Positions 53,601 through 61,854 of a DNA stretch of 64,000 nt are shown here, piece after piece; positions within the stretch are counted from its first letter, which is position 1, and every line of letters begins with the position of its first letter. The notes below the pieces were generated by a model. The model was not told the DNA's origin. It saw only the letters and a list, made by a program, of their open reading frames with translations, and ran no database searches. This stretch comes from a virus, in IMG/VR virus record IMGVR_UViG_3300020020_000001, positions 16,171-80,170 of that record; one strand, given 5' to 3'. The position numbers and the translations under genes are program-made.

Positions 53601-54117
53601 TTATTGTAATACCTTTCAATTCTTTCAATATGTCCTTTATTTCGTAGTCTGACTTTTTGTCCGTTTTTGTTATGTCAGACAATCTGTCAACGTCATAAGA
53701 CTTGGGACGTCGAGTTGTGCAACTTGCGCACTACCCGTACCTAGTTCCCGTAGTCGAATGGATACGATTATTTGGGGAGATTCCAGGTAGTGCTAGTTCC
53801 CATGGCCCGACTCGAACGGGCAGCCCTTCCACTCTTTCGCAAATAAGTGGCATGGGATCCTTCCGGATTCCGTCTCATGCTTTACGGGCATGATGGTACT
53901 ACCGGTAGTTTTGCGCAGAATACCATCACTGGCTTTTCACAACTCTACAGTTGTCCAGATGTATGTATTCTGCAAGTGAGCCAGGCTAGCTCACGCTAGC
54001 CCGGCCCTAGCCATTTTGATTTCAGACACTTGACCAAGTGTCTTATCTTATCTTATCTTATCTTATCTTATCCTGTCCTGTCCTTAGAGTTTTTGTGAGT
54101 AACTAGAATCTCTTCTG
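53601..54117 (-). other. Gene-free stretch with several hairpins and a CTTAT repeat
   Basis: Contains GTCTGAC/GTCAGAC (53645-53681), the tRNA-like element at 53786-53903, GTGAGC/GCTCAC, a hairpin AAGACACTTGGT/ACCAAGTGTCTT around 54027-54047, and a pentamer array (TCTTA)n at 54041-54071 followed by TCCTG repeats. Confidence 0.4.
53786..53903 (-). ncRNA. tRNA-like structured RNA lacking an anticodon arm
   Basis: Inner part 53798-53857 (minus strand): acceptor-like TCCCATG/CATGGGA, one arm CCACT/AGTGG, and a T-arm GCCCG TTCGAGT CGGGC. There is no anticodon arm. Outer pairing GGTAGT/ACTACC closes 118 bases. It resembles a tRNA mimic, but lacks the Y-RNA strands. Confidence 0.45.
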
Positions 54118-54876
54118 CTACTCGTTGTCTTCGGTCGTCTCAGCCTTTGAACCAGTCTTCTTAGAAGACTTTTCGGCTTCCTTCGCTGCCTTCTCGGCAT
54201 TGTACTGGTCAGTCGCTTCCTGCACGGCCAGCTCAACGGTGTTTTCCTCGACCTTTGCATCGGAGAGGAAACCCTTGTACTTGTCGACAAGCTTGGCAGC
54301 CTGATCAATGCGCTCGATCCACATCTTACTGCGGTCGTTCGCGTAGAGCGACTTCTTTACCGCTTCCGCCAGTAGAGTCAGGTTGTCCTCAGGGGTCCGC
54401 GAGCTTGCACGCTGCGAACCAGATCCCCGAGTAGCAAGGCGCTCGCGCCTGGACTCCCACCACGAAGTGGCAAGGTCGGTCAGCACGTACACTCTCGCCT
54501 CATTGTCATCGGGACCCTGCACCAAAACGTGCGGAATCCGATCACGCTGAGCCTTAACGGTCTGGTACACGCTCTGCGGAACGACATACTCAGTACCGTC
54601 GAGGTCTTCCCCTGCCATAAACTTCGCCTTCATGAGAGTCTTCGTCATGAAAGCCGCGAATTCCGTGATGGACATAGCGCCATCCGGAACCTGCGCAACG
54701 GTCTCCACAGGAGACTCAGACTCACTCTCTCCACTGTTGTCAGTAGAACTGGCGTTCTCTACGTCCGCAGACTCGGCAGCCAAGGTTGCTGGCTGGCCTT
54801 CAGAAGTCTCTGAGACAGTACCATCGACCGAATCGCCAGTCTGGAGGTCGTCAAAGAGATCAACGTTTGAAGTCAT
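54118..54876 (-). CDS. Large acidic protein (252 aa)
   Basis: N-terminal 70 residues are acidic and Ser/Thr-rich (SVDGTVSETSEGQPATLAAE and following). The central part (SITEFAAFMTKTLMKAKFMAGED, then VYVLTDLATSWWESRRERL) may be a DNA- or protein-binding fold. The C-terminus is Lys/Glu-rich and unstructured. A clear promoter lies upstream. Function unknown. Confidence 0.6.
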   Translation of the reverse strand: MTSNVDLFDDLQTGDSVDGTVSETSEGQPATLAAESADVENASSTDNSGESESESPVETVAQVPDGAMSITEFAAFMTKTLMKAKFMAGEDLDGTEYVVPQSVYQTVKAQRDRIPHVLVQGPDDNEARVYVLTDLATSWWESRRERLATRGSGSQRASSRTPEDNLTLLAEAVKKSLYANDRSKMWIERIDQAAKLVDKYKGFLSDAKVEENTVELAVQEATDQYNAEKAAKEAEKSSKKTGSKAETTEDNE

Positions 54877-54934
54877 TTTATGATCCTTTCGTGATCATAG
54901 TTTACTCTATGGTTTTGTTTTCTTAGCTACATCC

Positions 54935-54963
54935 ATCTTACCTGGTAATTTGACTTTCGTCAA
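54935..54963 (-). promoter_or_regulatory. Promoter for gene 54118-54876
   Basis: TTGACG, 17 bases, TAAGAT on the minus strand, about 60 bases before the start codon. This is close to the sigma-70 consensus. Confidence 0.75.
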
Positions 54964-55120
54964 GTCCATTTGAGGGATTACCAAGATTTTCACCAGGTCC
55001 GAAGAGGGCTTCACGATCTTGATAATCCCACAGATAGACTCGCTCGAATTATATTTCTAGTTGATCTTGACTTGTCTGACCTTGTTCTTCGTGCCCTTTG
55101 CCGTCGAGCCGTGAATCTTG

Positions 55121-55178
55121 CCTGTGGGTTGTGCTCCGTGCCTCGCTTACCTCTCTACTATAGCACAACTCCCACAGG
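55121..55178 (-). promoter_or_regulatory. Inverted CCTGTGGG operator-like pair around a promoter
   Basis: On the minus strand CCTGTGGGAGTTGTGC and GCACAACCCACAGG form a 14-bp stem with a 2-base bulge. The first octamer lies in the spacer of a TTGCTG/TATAGT promoter. This is the best place where the octamer looks like an operator. Confidence 0.5.
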
Positions 55179-55185
55179 GCAGCAA
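55157..55185 (-). promoter_or_regulatory. Promoter TTGCTG-17-TATAGT
   Basis: Minus-strand promoter with 17-base spacer containing CCTGTGGG, reading toward 54876. Two promoters in tandem would drive the acidic protein gene. Confidence 0.6.
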
Positions 55186-55242
55186 ACTATTCCAACGATG
55201 AATCCTAGTTTTTACTTGATCTTGGTTCTAGGTTGATCTTGC

Positions 55243-56208
55243 TTACAGCACACCCAGCCGACGGAGGTCGCGTACGGTGATCTCACCAGTAGTGGACACA
55301 CGTACCATATGCTTGGGTCGACCTCGGTGGCCAGTGATGTACGCCTTCAAATCGACCAAACCATACCTTTCTAGCTGAACTAGGTCATTTCTGGCTTTCT
55401 GACCAAACATCGCAGTAGGGACGAAAGCGAGTCGAAGCGGCGCACGCTCCAACTCTTGGTTCATTTCTACCGACATTTGGGTACTGCTGTGGATATCAAA
55501 CATTTTAGCCTGGAATGCCTGTGGTGTGTTCATTGCTTCACGTTGGGTGCCAATGTCCACAATCATGTTAGCTATCTGATTTGGACGTATAACACCAATA
55601 TTTTCTAAATCGTCAGGATCTGGTGCTTCAGCCGTTTTGACCGATCTAAACTTTTCGTCTAGTTCTTCACGGTTTAGCTGTTCTGCCTCTTCTGTGGCTT
55701 TTAGTAGCATTTCAAGCATTTTGAGCTGTCTGACCGAAAGCGAACCGCTTAGGAAACAATGTTCCGCTTTGGTCCAAAATTCCGATTCCTGCGCTTTGGT
55801 AGTGCTTAGGATAGTAGTAACATCATTGTCTGTATCCCAAGAGGTCACGCGGATACCGCGCTCGAATTCCTCCCGATCGGCAGACATAAACATTTCGCGC
55901 AATTGCTCTGCTGTCGTAAGTCCGAATGGTGTTAGTTCGCCATCACTATCGGCTAGTTCTGGACTATATGTGCGACTTGCTGCGAGTTTGCACCTTTGGT
56001 TCCAATTGTGTGTCTTTGGGCTGTGAAATGCCATAAGTCTAGCTTCGAGCATATACCCATCAGCACGTCGAGACTCGACTACACCTAGCTTGTGAGTGAG
56101 CCATACGGCTAGTTCCATCGACATGTTAGGAACTTGTGATTTGATGGGCTCACGCTCAAAAGTAGGTGCATATATTGTTACTGATCGACTTGTCGAAATA
56201 ACTGCCAT
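55243..56208 (-). CDS. Hypothetical protein (321 aa), possible regulator
   Basis: N-terminus mixed; middle helical (QLKMLEMLLKATEEAEQLNREELDEKF). The C-terminal part, LAFVPTAMFGQKARNDLVQLERYGLVDLKAY and GRPKHMVRVSTTGEI, looks like a winged-helix. A DNA-binding or replication role is possible. It has its own strong promoter and lies apart from other genes. Confidence 0.5.
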   Translation of the reverse strand: MAVISTSRSVTIYAPTFEREPIKSQVPNMSMELAVWLTHKLGVVESRRADGYMLEARLMAFHSPKTHNWNQRCKLAASRTYSPELADSDGELTPFGLTTAEQLREMFMSADREEFERGIRVTSWDTDNDVTTILSTTKAQESEFWTKAEHCFLSGSLSVRQLKMLEMLLKATEEAEQLNREELDEKFRSVKTAEAPDPDDLENIGVIRPNQIANMIVDIGTQREAMNTPQAFQAKMFDIHSSTQMSVEMNQELERAPLRLAFVPTAMFGQKARNDLVQLERYGLVDLKAYITGHRGRPKHMVRVSTTGEITVRDLRRLGVL

Positions 56209-57043
56209 GTTACTCTCCGTGTCGGTATGGTTACTGTGGGTTTTGTTTGGCTACATCTTGTTGAGATGGTGACCTTGCCGACACATTAATCGTGATGTGC
56301 AGTCGTGTCAAGAGACACGGAGGTACGTTCATTTTATTTGTGTGGTGTTGATGTGTGAGGGAATTTTTATTCCTTGACATCCTTGTTGGTTGTTGGATAT
56401 CGCATTTTTTGGTGAAAATGAGTCAGGTCAGTATTTTACACGGAATTTTTGGTTATTATCGACCCTATATCGTTGATCATCATTGCGTAGTGCTTGGTGA
56501 GCGCTTGGACCGTCGAGTGTGGACGGTAAAGGGTAAAGGAATATTCGACGTTGGATTTTTAGGAAAGTTAACTAACGATAGGCGAAATGTCCGAATTGCC
56601 AGGAGGAAATGTCCGAAATGTCAATGCCATTCGAACAAAGGTTTGAATGGCTTATTGATTAATAACTTAAAGAGCACTACCCCCCGTTCCAAACGATATT
56701 GAGGTTTTGTGTATGTGGTGGGTTGTGGTGGACTGACCAGGAATGTGTTGGTTTGGGGGAAGTGTCGGATGTGTCCGATTTGGTGTCCCACGATGTGGCT
56801 GATCATGTATAGAGGGGGGGTCTAGCCGTGCTGAAGTATCTATAGATCAATAAGCCAATAAATACTCCGAACGCATGTTCCCACCCCCATATTGATTGGC
56901 TTCGATTGGGATTATTGAAGTTTATCGATGTCCGACTTTTTGGGAAAAGCCCAATTTTTGAGGACTTCATAGGGTAGACATAAAAATATGGTGATATAGG
57001 ACCCTAACTGGCTGTTTGGGTCCTATTCACCTATCTTATGGTG
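56209..57043. other. Gene-poor stretch
   Basis: No minus-strand gene is seen. A plus-strand frame of 115 codons (56355-56702) exists, with a TTGACA (56374-56379) but a poor -10, and I do not support it. A CCGACTTTTTGG element is at 56931. A G-run (GGGGGGG) at 56814 and an AT-rich band are seen. Confidence 0.35.
56283..56311 (-). promoter_or_regulatory. Promoter for gene 55243-56208
   Basis: Consensus TTGACA, 17-base spacer, TAATGT on the minus strand, about 75 bases before the ATG. Confidence 0.8.
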
Positions 57044-57310
57044 CTATGAGCAGGTATGTCCGGTTTCGCCCCAAAGGAAGTTATATCCTGCCAATCGCGT
57101 AGATGTGGGCGGTCCGTACCTGGATAGACGAGATTCGGTAGCTGCATCCGCAATTACGGCGTTCGTGCCGATTGCGTAGATGAGGCCGATTGTATTCGAT
57201 CGTCCCATTCCGGCCTGCTTTTTGCCGAATGTGTGCTTTCGGCGCTTTCCGGCTTTCTTGGTGGTATACGGCATTGGTGGATTTTGAGGCTGAATGTCCT
57301 GGGTGTCCAT
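57044..57310 (-). CDS. Hypothetical basic protein (88 aa)
   Basis: N-terminus Pro/Lys-rich (MDTQDIQPQNPPMPYTTKKA GKRRKHTFGKKQAG), then a Gly/Ala/Thr-rich stretch. No motif. Confidence 0.5.
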   Translation of the reverse strand: MDTQDIQPQNPPMPYTTKKAGKRRKHTFGKKQAGMGRSNTIGLIYAIGTNAVIADAATESRLSRYGPPTSTRLAGYNFLWGETGHTCS

Positions 57311-57649
57311 AAATGTCCGTTTCTCTTTTTGATCTTGTTTGGTGAGTGCTTAGGTTGCTAGGTGAGAGCGCGTAGGATGCGCGTTCCGCCCTGGCACTTC
57401 AATTGTAACGCGTTTTGGTGCCTATTGCCACTCTGTATAGGGTGGCTATGTGATCTTGGCTTAGAATCGATCTGAGGGGGTTATGGCAGTAGTTGATCTT
57501 GTAGATCGTAAGGTCCAACGGTTCAAGATCAAACTGACGCGTCAGTAAGTCTGAAGCATAGATGATCATGAATTGGGGATCTTGAGGGTTTGATGTGACA
57601 TGGCCAGGTATGGGCTGATTTTTGTGGAATCAGCCCATACGTGACTAAA
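57311..57649. other. Gene-free region with GATCTTG copies and palindrome
   Basis: TGATCTTG or close forms at 57326, 57449, 57494 and 57577, and CAAGATCA at 57521. A perfect 14-bp palindrome ACTGACGCGTCAGT lies at 57535-57548. A hairpin GTATGGGCTGATT/AATCAGCCCATAC (57608-57643) ends the gene at 57650. Confidence 0.4.
57608..57643 (-). terminator. Terminator hairpin after gene 57650
   Basis: Perfect 13-bp stem GTATGGGCTGATT/AATCAGCCCATAC with a short loop. Confidence 0.7.
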
Positions 57650-57919
57650 TCAGATCAAATTACCGAATTGCGCCGTTTGGAGCGCTCTGCGGTAATAGTC
57701 CGATTCGAGTGGATCGCCCTCATTCGAGGTGAATGTGGCGATTCCGATTGGTTCGTCCGAATCGTCCTCATTGTACTCATCGTCCAGATCGTCCTGATCT
57801 TCCGAATCGTCGTAATCGTCCAGATCGTCCGAGTAGTCGTATCCGTACGGATCGTACTGTTCGTCCGAATCGTCCATTCTGTCCTCGTAGTCTGCTTCGA
57901 GGTGTGCGTCCTCATACAT
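57650..57919 (-). CDS. Highly acidic Asp/Tyr-rich protein (89 aa)
   Basis: Start MYEDAHLEADYEDRM (57919) after AAGGGAGACAAACGCAC. Residues about 12-60 are mostly Asp, Glu and Tyr (DSDEQYDPYGYDYSDDLDDY). DNA-mimic or anti-restriction proteins have such composition. The encoding DNA is a repeat-like (GAC/TCC) tract. No fold known. Confidence 0.55.
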   Translation of the reverse strand: MYEDAHLEADYEDRMDDSDEQYDPYGYDYSDDLDDYDDSEDQDDLDDEYNEDDSDEPIGIATFTSNEGDPLESDYYRRALQTAQFGNLI

Positions 57920-58028
57920 GTGCGTTTGTCTCCCTTGTCCGGGTTTGTCCGAATTTAGGTGGTGCATAGCACGATATATGGTGTGTTTTCCATATATCGC
58001 ACTAAACATGACCTAAGGGTAGATCTAC

Positions 58029-58253
58029 CTACCAATCAGGTATTGGGTAACTTGTAGAATGAATTGGCTTCATTACTGGTGATTCGCTACAATAAATGAT
58101 CCTTTGTCCAGATTGACTCAGAATGCCCCATGTGTGCACTTCTGGCCACTCTCCGCACGCATCGCACTTATTGCGGCTTATGTCCAGTTGCAGCCAATCA
58201 ATCCGCCTTATCACCTTTGGCAGATATTCTCCACTTGGTCTGGATTGAGCCAT
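58029..58253 (-). CDS. Hypothetical protein (74 aa)
   Basis: Start MAQSRPSGEYLPKVIRRID (58253) or MANMAQ; CDACGEWPEVHTW gives a zinc-like pair. Short protein, function unknown. Confidence 0.45.
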   Translation of the reverse strand: MAQSRPSGEYLPKVIRRIDWLQLDISRNKCDACGEWPEVHTWGILSQSGQRIIYCSESPVMKPIHSTSYPIPDW

Positions 58254-58275
58254 GTTTGCCATCCTTTCGGATAGT

Positions 58276-58434
58276 TTATCCCTTTAGTACCGTTTGTCCG
58301 ATTTTCGCCCTGTTGATCTTGTGAGCGAGCAGGAAGCGAGCGTGACTGTCGGAATTGCTCCATTTAGCGCAATTGTCCAGAAAGTTATTCCACTTCCGAA
58401 TTTTCGCGATAGTCAGCTTTGTCCGGTATTGCAT
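58276..58434 (-). CDS. Small hypothetical protein (52 aa)
   Basis: ORF MQYRTKLTIAKIRKWNNFLD, then ARFLLAHKINRAKIGQ. Preceded by AGGAAGGACAAACA. Basic, helical. Function unknown. Confidence 0.5.
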   Translation of the reverse strand: MQYRTKLTIAKIRKWNNFLDNCAKWSNSDSHARFLLAHKINRAKIGQTVLKG

Positions 58435-58507
58435 TGTTTGTCCTTCCTATGTGGACATAGCAGCGTATTTCCCTCGTTGAAAGGAAACACGCCACTATGA
58501 GCACATA

Positions 58508-58744
58508 TCAGAGGAATGTCACGAAGGTACTCATTGCGTGAACTGTCCCATTTGAATCGGTTCCGATCAAATGCAACCATCCTCCCCGATTGCCCTCGAA
58601 GATGAGAATTGCGATGAGACCAGCTGGTAGTTCCAGAATTGTGTGCTTACAGAACACTAGGAACGTATGTGTCCTGGTTTTGATGACTTTTGGTGCATTG
58701 TGAACAATGTCCGTTTTGGGAGGTGGTGCGTTGTGCTTACCCAT
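58508..58744 (-). CDS. Hypothetical protein (78 aa)
   Basis: MGKHNAPPPKTDIVHNAPKV then a hydrophobic stretch (TILELPAGLIAILIFEGN). Possible membrane association. Function unknown. Confidence 0.45.
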   Translation of the reverse strand: MGKHNAPPPKTDIVHNAPKVIKTRTHTFLVFCKHTILELPAGLIAILIFEGNRGGWLHLIGTDSNGTVHAMSTFVTFL

Positions 58745-58821
58745 TTTGATTGACTTCCTTCCATTTAGACGGACATGACCGGATATGGGACTGTTTGGGT
58801 ACCATATCCGATTATGTGCGA

Positions 58822-59160
58822 CTAACGGGTTTCGTCAGCCTGTGACTCCATTGTCGTCTCTCGGATGAGATCGGACAGATTGCGCTCATTGCCGTGATTG
58901 TCGTGGACGTGCGGAATGTGTCCCTGTGGGTCCATTGTGAGGTCCGCGAGGGAAAGTCCGAATTCCATCAATGCGTCCGCATAACAGCCATGTACGGTCT
59001 TTTGGAGGGTATCGGCCCACTCGACCAGTTTGTGGTCATTGCGAGCATTGCCCACCTTGCGCAACATGTCCAGATCACGATCGATTGTGGACAGATTGTG
59101 CGCAACCGCCTGAATCATGGCGCTACGCGTGGCATCTTCGTGAATCTCCATAATGCACAC
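58822..59160 (-). CDS. Hypothetical helical protein (112 aa)
   Basis: GTG start at 59160 (reading V-CIMEIHEDATRSAM), with AAAGGAAG at a good distance; the ATG at 59151 is an alternative. Mainly helical (MIQAVAHNLSTIDRDLDMLRKVG), acidic end. No motif. Confidence 0.5.
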   Translation of the reverse strand: MCIMEIHEDATRSAMIQAVAHNLSTIDRDLDMLRKVGNARNDHKLVEWADTLQKTVHGCYADALMEFGLSLADLTMDPQGHIPHVHDNHGNERNLSDLIRETTMESQADETR

Positions 59161-59245
59161 GGTTTGCTTCCTTTCGTCCGGTTTAGGGCTTAAGGGGCCC
59201 ATGGCACGATTCAGACCGGTAAAGCCTGAATCGCACCAAACGTCC

Positions 59246-59842
59246 CTAAGCTGTCAACATGTCCCTTTCGCGGGGGTCTGTCAGGGGTGATGGTGGAATG
59301 AATGGAGTTGTGACCTTTGCCGGAGTTTTCGCTTTCGGGCTCGATGTCCGTTTTGCGGGGACTTGGGCAGCTTTCGCTGCTTTCGCCGGAGATGTCCGCT
59401 TTGCCGGCTCTGCCTTGACTGTCGCTATTGCTGACGTAGGCACCTTTTCGACCAGAATCACCGCAGAAATCACACTTGGTACATCTACGATGAATGGGTA
59501 AGTTATGGCAATAAGCTGGGGTTGTCCGTTTGCTACCGCTTCAGTGAACAAATGGTAGCCAGACATCCCGAAAGCCACTGCCGTTACTATACCCAACCCA
59601 ACGTAGACAAGTACCTTCATATAACCCTTACGGGGATTCAGGTAACTAATCAGGTGAATCGTCAGAAACAGGACAATCACGGGCATAGCCGAAAAAGCGA
59701 TCGGTTCCGCCGCAATCCGCCCAGAACGGACATTAAACCAAATTGAGAAAAGTCCGGTAAGTACCAAAGTCCAGGTACTCCACCTTCGTCCCTTTTGGAA
59801 CCTAGTGAGAGGCTTGCGCTCTTTTTTTGAGAAGAGTGCCAT
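59246..59842 (-). CDS. DUF2637-like membrane protein (198 aa)
   Basis: Start MALFSKKERKPLTRFQKG (59842) after AAAGGAGCCAAAAC. Four transmembrane helices between about 24 and 140 (STWTLVLTGLFSIWF; AFSAMPVIVLFLTIHLISYL; VLVYVGLGIVTAVAFGMSG; FIVDVPSVISAVILVEKV). The C-terminal tail is Pro/Lys/Ala-rich and basic. The layout matches DUF2637 (Spd-type) proteins of Streptomyces plasmids and conjugative elements. Confidence 0.65.
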   Translation of the reverse strand: MALFSKKERKPLTRFQKGRRWSTWTLVLTGLFSIWFNVRSGRIAAEPIAFSAMPVIVLFLTIHLISYLNPRKGYMKVLVYVGLGIVTAVAFGMSGYHLFTEAVANGQPQLIAITYPFIVDVPSVISAVILVEKVPTSAIATVKAEPAKRTSPAKAAKAAQVPAKRTSSPKAKTPAKVTTPFIPPSPLTDPRERDMLTA

Positions 59843-59861
59843 GTTTTGGCTCCTTTCAGGT

Positions 59862-59995
59862 AGGGAAAGCACAGGATGTGCCATAGGAGTGCATTGTCCG
59901 GTTTGAGCGTCCTCATCCTTACCGTCACCTATGTACCGGTGGCGGCGACAATGCACCCTTAAAGCACATCCTGCACTTTTTCTACCTGAAAGTGC
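59862..59995 (-). other. Long inverted repeat upstream of the DUF2637-like gene
   Basis: AGGTAGGGAAAGCACAGGATGTGC (59861) pairs with GCACATCCTGCACTTTTTCTACCT (59971), with further pairing GGAGTGCATTGTC/GACAATGCACCC nearer the centre. The loop holds GGCGGCGACAATGCAC. It may act as a leader structure. Confidence 0.5.
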
Positions 59996-60017
59996 AGTAA
60001 AGTCACTATTTAGGTAA

Positions 60018-60118
60018 GAATGTCCGATTTGGCCGATTTTCCGCTTTCGCGTGGCTCCGACCCTGCCTCTCCAGTATAGCTCGCACAATACCGGCATATT
60101 ACAATAATCGGACATTCT
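60018..60118. other. 13-bp perfect inverted repeat
   Basis: AGAATGTCCGATT and AATCGGACATTCT enclose about 75 bases with a CCAGTATAGC box. No gene lies in it; possibly an operator or promoter region. Confidence 0.4.
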
Positions 60119-60128
60119 GAACTGTCAT

Positions 60129-60257
60129 CTAGCCGACAGTCCCAAACTGGAGGTTTGCGAGCAATATCACCAAAGTGATGATTGCGACCAACATGCACAG
60201 AATCGTGACGATATCCGTGCCTGTGACTGGTTTGCCCACTCTGTCCTGCTTGTCCAT
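60129..60257 (-). CDS. Small membrane protein (42 aa)
   Basis: Start MDKQDRVGKPVTGTDIVT (60257) after AGAAGGGACAAAA. One transmembrane helix (IVTILCMLVAIITLVILLANL). Confidence 0.55.
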   Translation of the reverse strand: MDKQDRVGKPVTGTDIVTILCMLVAIITLVILLANLQFGTVG

Positions 60258-60470
60258 TTTTGTCCCTTCTTCACCGGTATATCCGGCTATGTCAGCCATG
60301 CCCGATTTGTCCCCACTTGTGAGACAATTCGCGCAAAACTCACAAAACCGGACATGTCCGACTTTTTGAGATAAAGCCAATACTTTAGGTATACAATAGC
60401 CCCTCCCTGGGCAAAGTCGGACCTATGCTGCATATCAGGATATAGATGGACACACCCCATTTGTCCGGGT

Positions 60471-60716
60471 TTAGTAGAATTGTCCGATTTGCCAGATCCA
60501 TCCCAGTTGGTATGGACCTGTCTCGGTTTCACACGTTACGTGGTGGTATCTGCACTTTTCCCACCATTTGACCGAAACGAACGGTTCGTCCGATTCTGGC
60601 GAAAAGGGGTCTTTGTCCAGCTTGGTCACAATTCCCACGCATTGTCCGTCTTCGCAGTCTTCGCCCACTTCGTCCGGGTTGTACCACTTGAAGATGGTTC
60701 CTACCCTTATGCCCAT
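60471..60716 (-). CDS. Hypothetical protein (81 aa)
   Basis: Start MGIRVGTIFKWYNPDEVG (60716) after GAGGACAAA. Beta-rich SH3-like barrel character (KWYNPDEVGEDCEDGQCVG). Bracketed by an inverted repeat (60438/60743). Confidence 0.5.
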   Translation of the reverse strand: MGIRVGTIFKWYNPDEVGEDCEDGQCVGIVTKLDKDPFSPESDEPFVSVKWWEKCRYHHVTCETETGPYQLGWIWQIGQFY

Positions 60717-60803
60717 TTTGTCCTCATTCCTGTGGGTTTGAGGGGGTGTGCCCATTTATAGCCTGATATACCCGTTTTAGCCCTGCATGTCCGTTTTGGA
60801 TGA

Positions 60804-61052
60804 TTAGTGGAGTTCGGTAACTTCGACCTTGATGTCCGTTATCTCCAGATTGGACTGTTCGTCCAAAATGTCCATAACGTCCTGATTCTGCTCAATGTCG
60901 AATTCGAGTGAACTTACCGGAATGTCTGTTTCGCCCATTTCGGCCAGATAGTCCGTCATGTCCACATCGTACGCAATTGATACGGTTCGAACCACTCGCA
61001 CCCTTTGACCAGGTACGAGCGATAGATCCCGATGCGCCCGAGTAATATCCAT
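60804..61052 (-). CDS. Hypothetical acidic protein (82 aa)
   Basis: MDITRAHRDLSLVPGQRVRV, then an acidic beta-rich part. Preceded by AAGGAGGACAAATG. Bracketed by a 30-bp inverted repeat (60764/61077). Confidence 0.5.
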   Translation of the reverse strand: MDITRAHRDLSLVPGQRVRVVRTVSIAYDVDMTDYLAEMGETDIPVSSLEFDIEQNQDVMDILDEQSNLEITDIKVEVTELH

Positions 61053-61144
61053 TTGTCCTCCTTAGTCCGGATTGGCCGGACATGCAGAGTTAGAACGGGT
61101 ATATCATGGTATAGTAGCTTTAGACCGGCATGTCCGTTTTGAGG

Positions 61145-61408
61145 CTAAAGGGTGTCTAGCTGCGCTTTGAACTCATTGACCAGATTCTCCTCATTTGTCG
61201 CGTTGATGCCAAATGCGGCATGTGTCGCCAAATGCTCGATATCTGCGAAAATGTGCTCTCCGAGCGCCTTTGCCCTGATAGCGGCCAAAATGCGTACTTC
61301 CGCCGGAAAGTCCTCATTGCCCGTTTCGGCCATAATGACCGCTACGGTGTACTCCGTCACCAATTGCTGGATATGGGCTGCAATGTCGGATCCGTTAGCA
61401 ATGTCCAT
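61145..61408 (-). CDS. Hypothetical helical protein (87 aa)
   Basis: MDIANGSDIAAHIQQLVTEY, then helical Ala/Glu-rich sequence. Preceded by AAAGGAGAGCAAA. Bracketed by a 31-bp inverted repeat (61105/61435). Confidence 0.5.
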   Translation of the reverse strand: MDIANGSDIAAHIQQLVTEYTVAVIMAETGNEDFPAEVRILAAIRAKALGEHIFADIEHLATHAAFGINATNEENLVNEFKAQLDTL

Positions 61409-61510
61409 TTTGCTCTCCTTTGATAGGTTTGAGTGGACATGCCGGTTTAGAGCTACTATACCATGGTTTTACCTGCTTTAGACGCATATGTCCGAAAGTG
61501 TCCAGTTAGT

Positions 61511-61753
61511 CTAGATCGCGCCGATTTTCCACGGTTCGACCTCTATGACCGTTTCGCCCACAACGCCCGTTACGCGCCATTCGTCGTCTAAGACGCATTC
61601 GCGCATAATGACCGTATTGCCGTAATTGGGCAATCTGACCACAATGTACAGTTTGTCCTCATTGTCCGGATTGAGGAGAAACTCCTCATATCCAACGATT
61701 GTCCCGAGTTCTACCCGAAAGTCGTCTTTGTCCAAATAAGACGTAATGCCCAT
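61511..61753 (-). CDS. Hypothetical protein (80 aa)
   Basis: MGITSYLDKDDFRVELGTIV, beta-rich, acidic. Bracketed by a 30-bp inverted repeat (61465/61779). Confidence 0.5.
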   Translation of the reverse strand: MGITSYLDKDDFRVELGTIVGYEEFLLNPDNEDKLYIVVRLPNYGNTVIMRECVLDDEWRVTGVVGETVIEVEPWKIGAI

Positions 61754-61854
61754 TTCGTGCTCCTTTGTCCGAAGTGTCCGGACATATGCGTTTAGAGCAG
61801 GTAAAACCTGAATTATCCCGAGTTAGGAGGATATGTCCGATTTGAGTGGTTAGT

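Larger units (their letters stand above)
54964..55242. other. Regulatory region with TGATCTTG repeats
   Basis: No convincing gene. It contains several copies of TGATCTTG/CGATCTTG (55012, 55061, 55213, 55233), the CCTGTGGG pair at 55121 and 55171, and the promoter at 55157-55185. Confidence 0.4.

Noticed and set aside
56355-56702. Plus-strand ORF of 115 codons
   Set aside because: No ribosome-binding site or protein-like pattern; opposite to all neighbouring genes.
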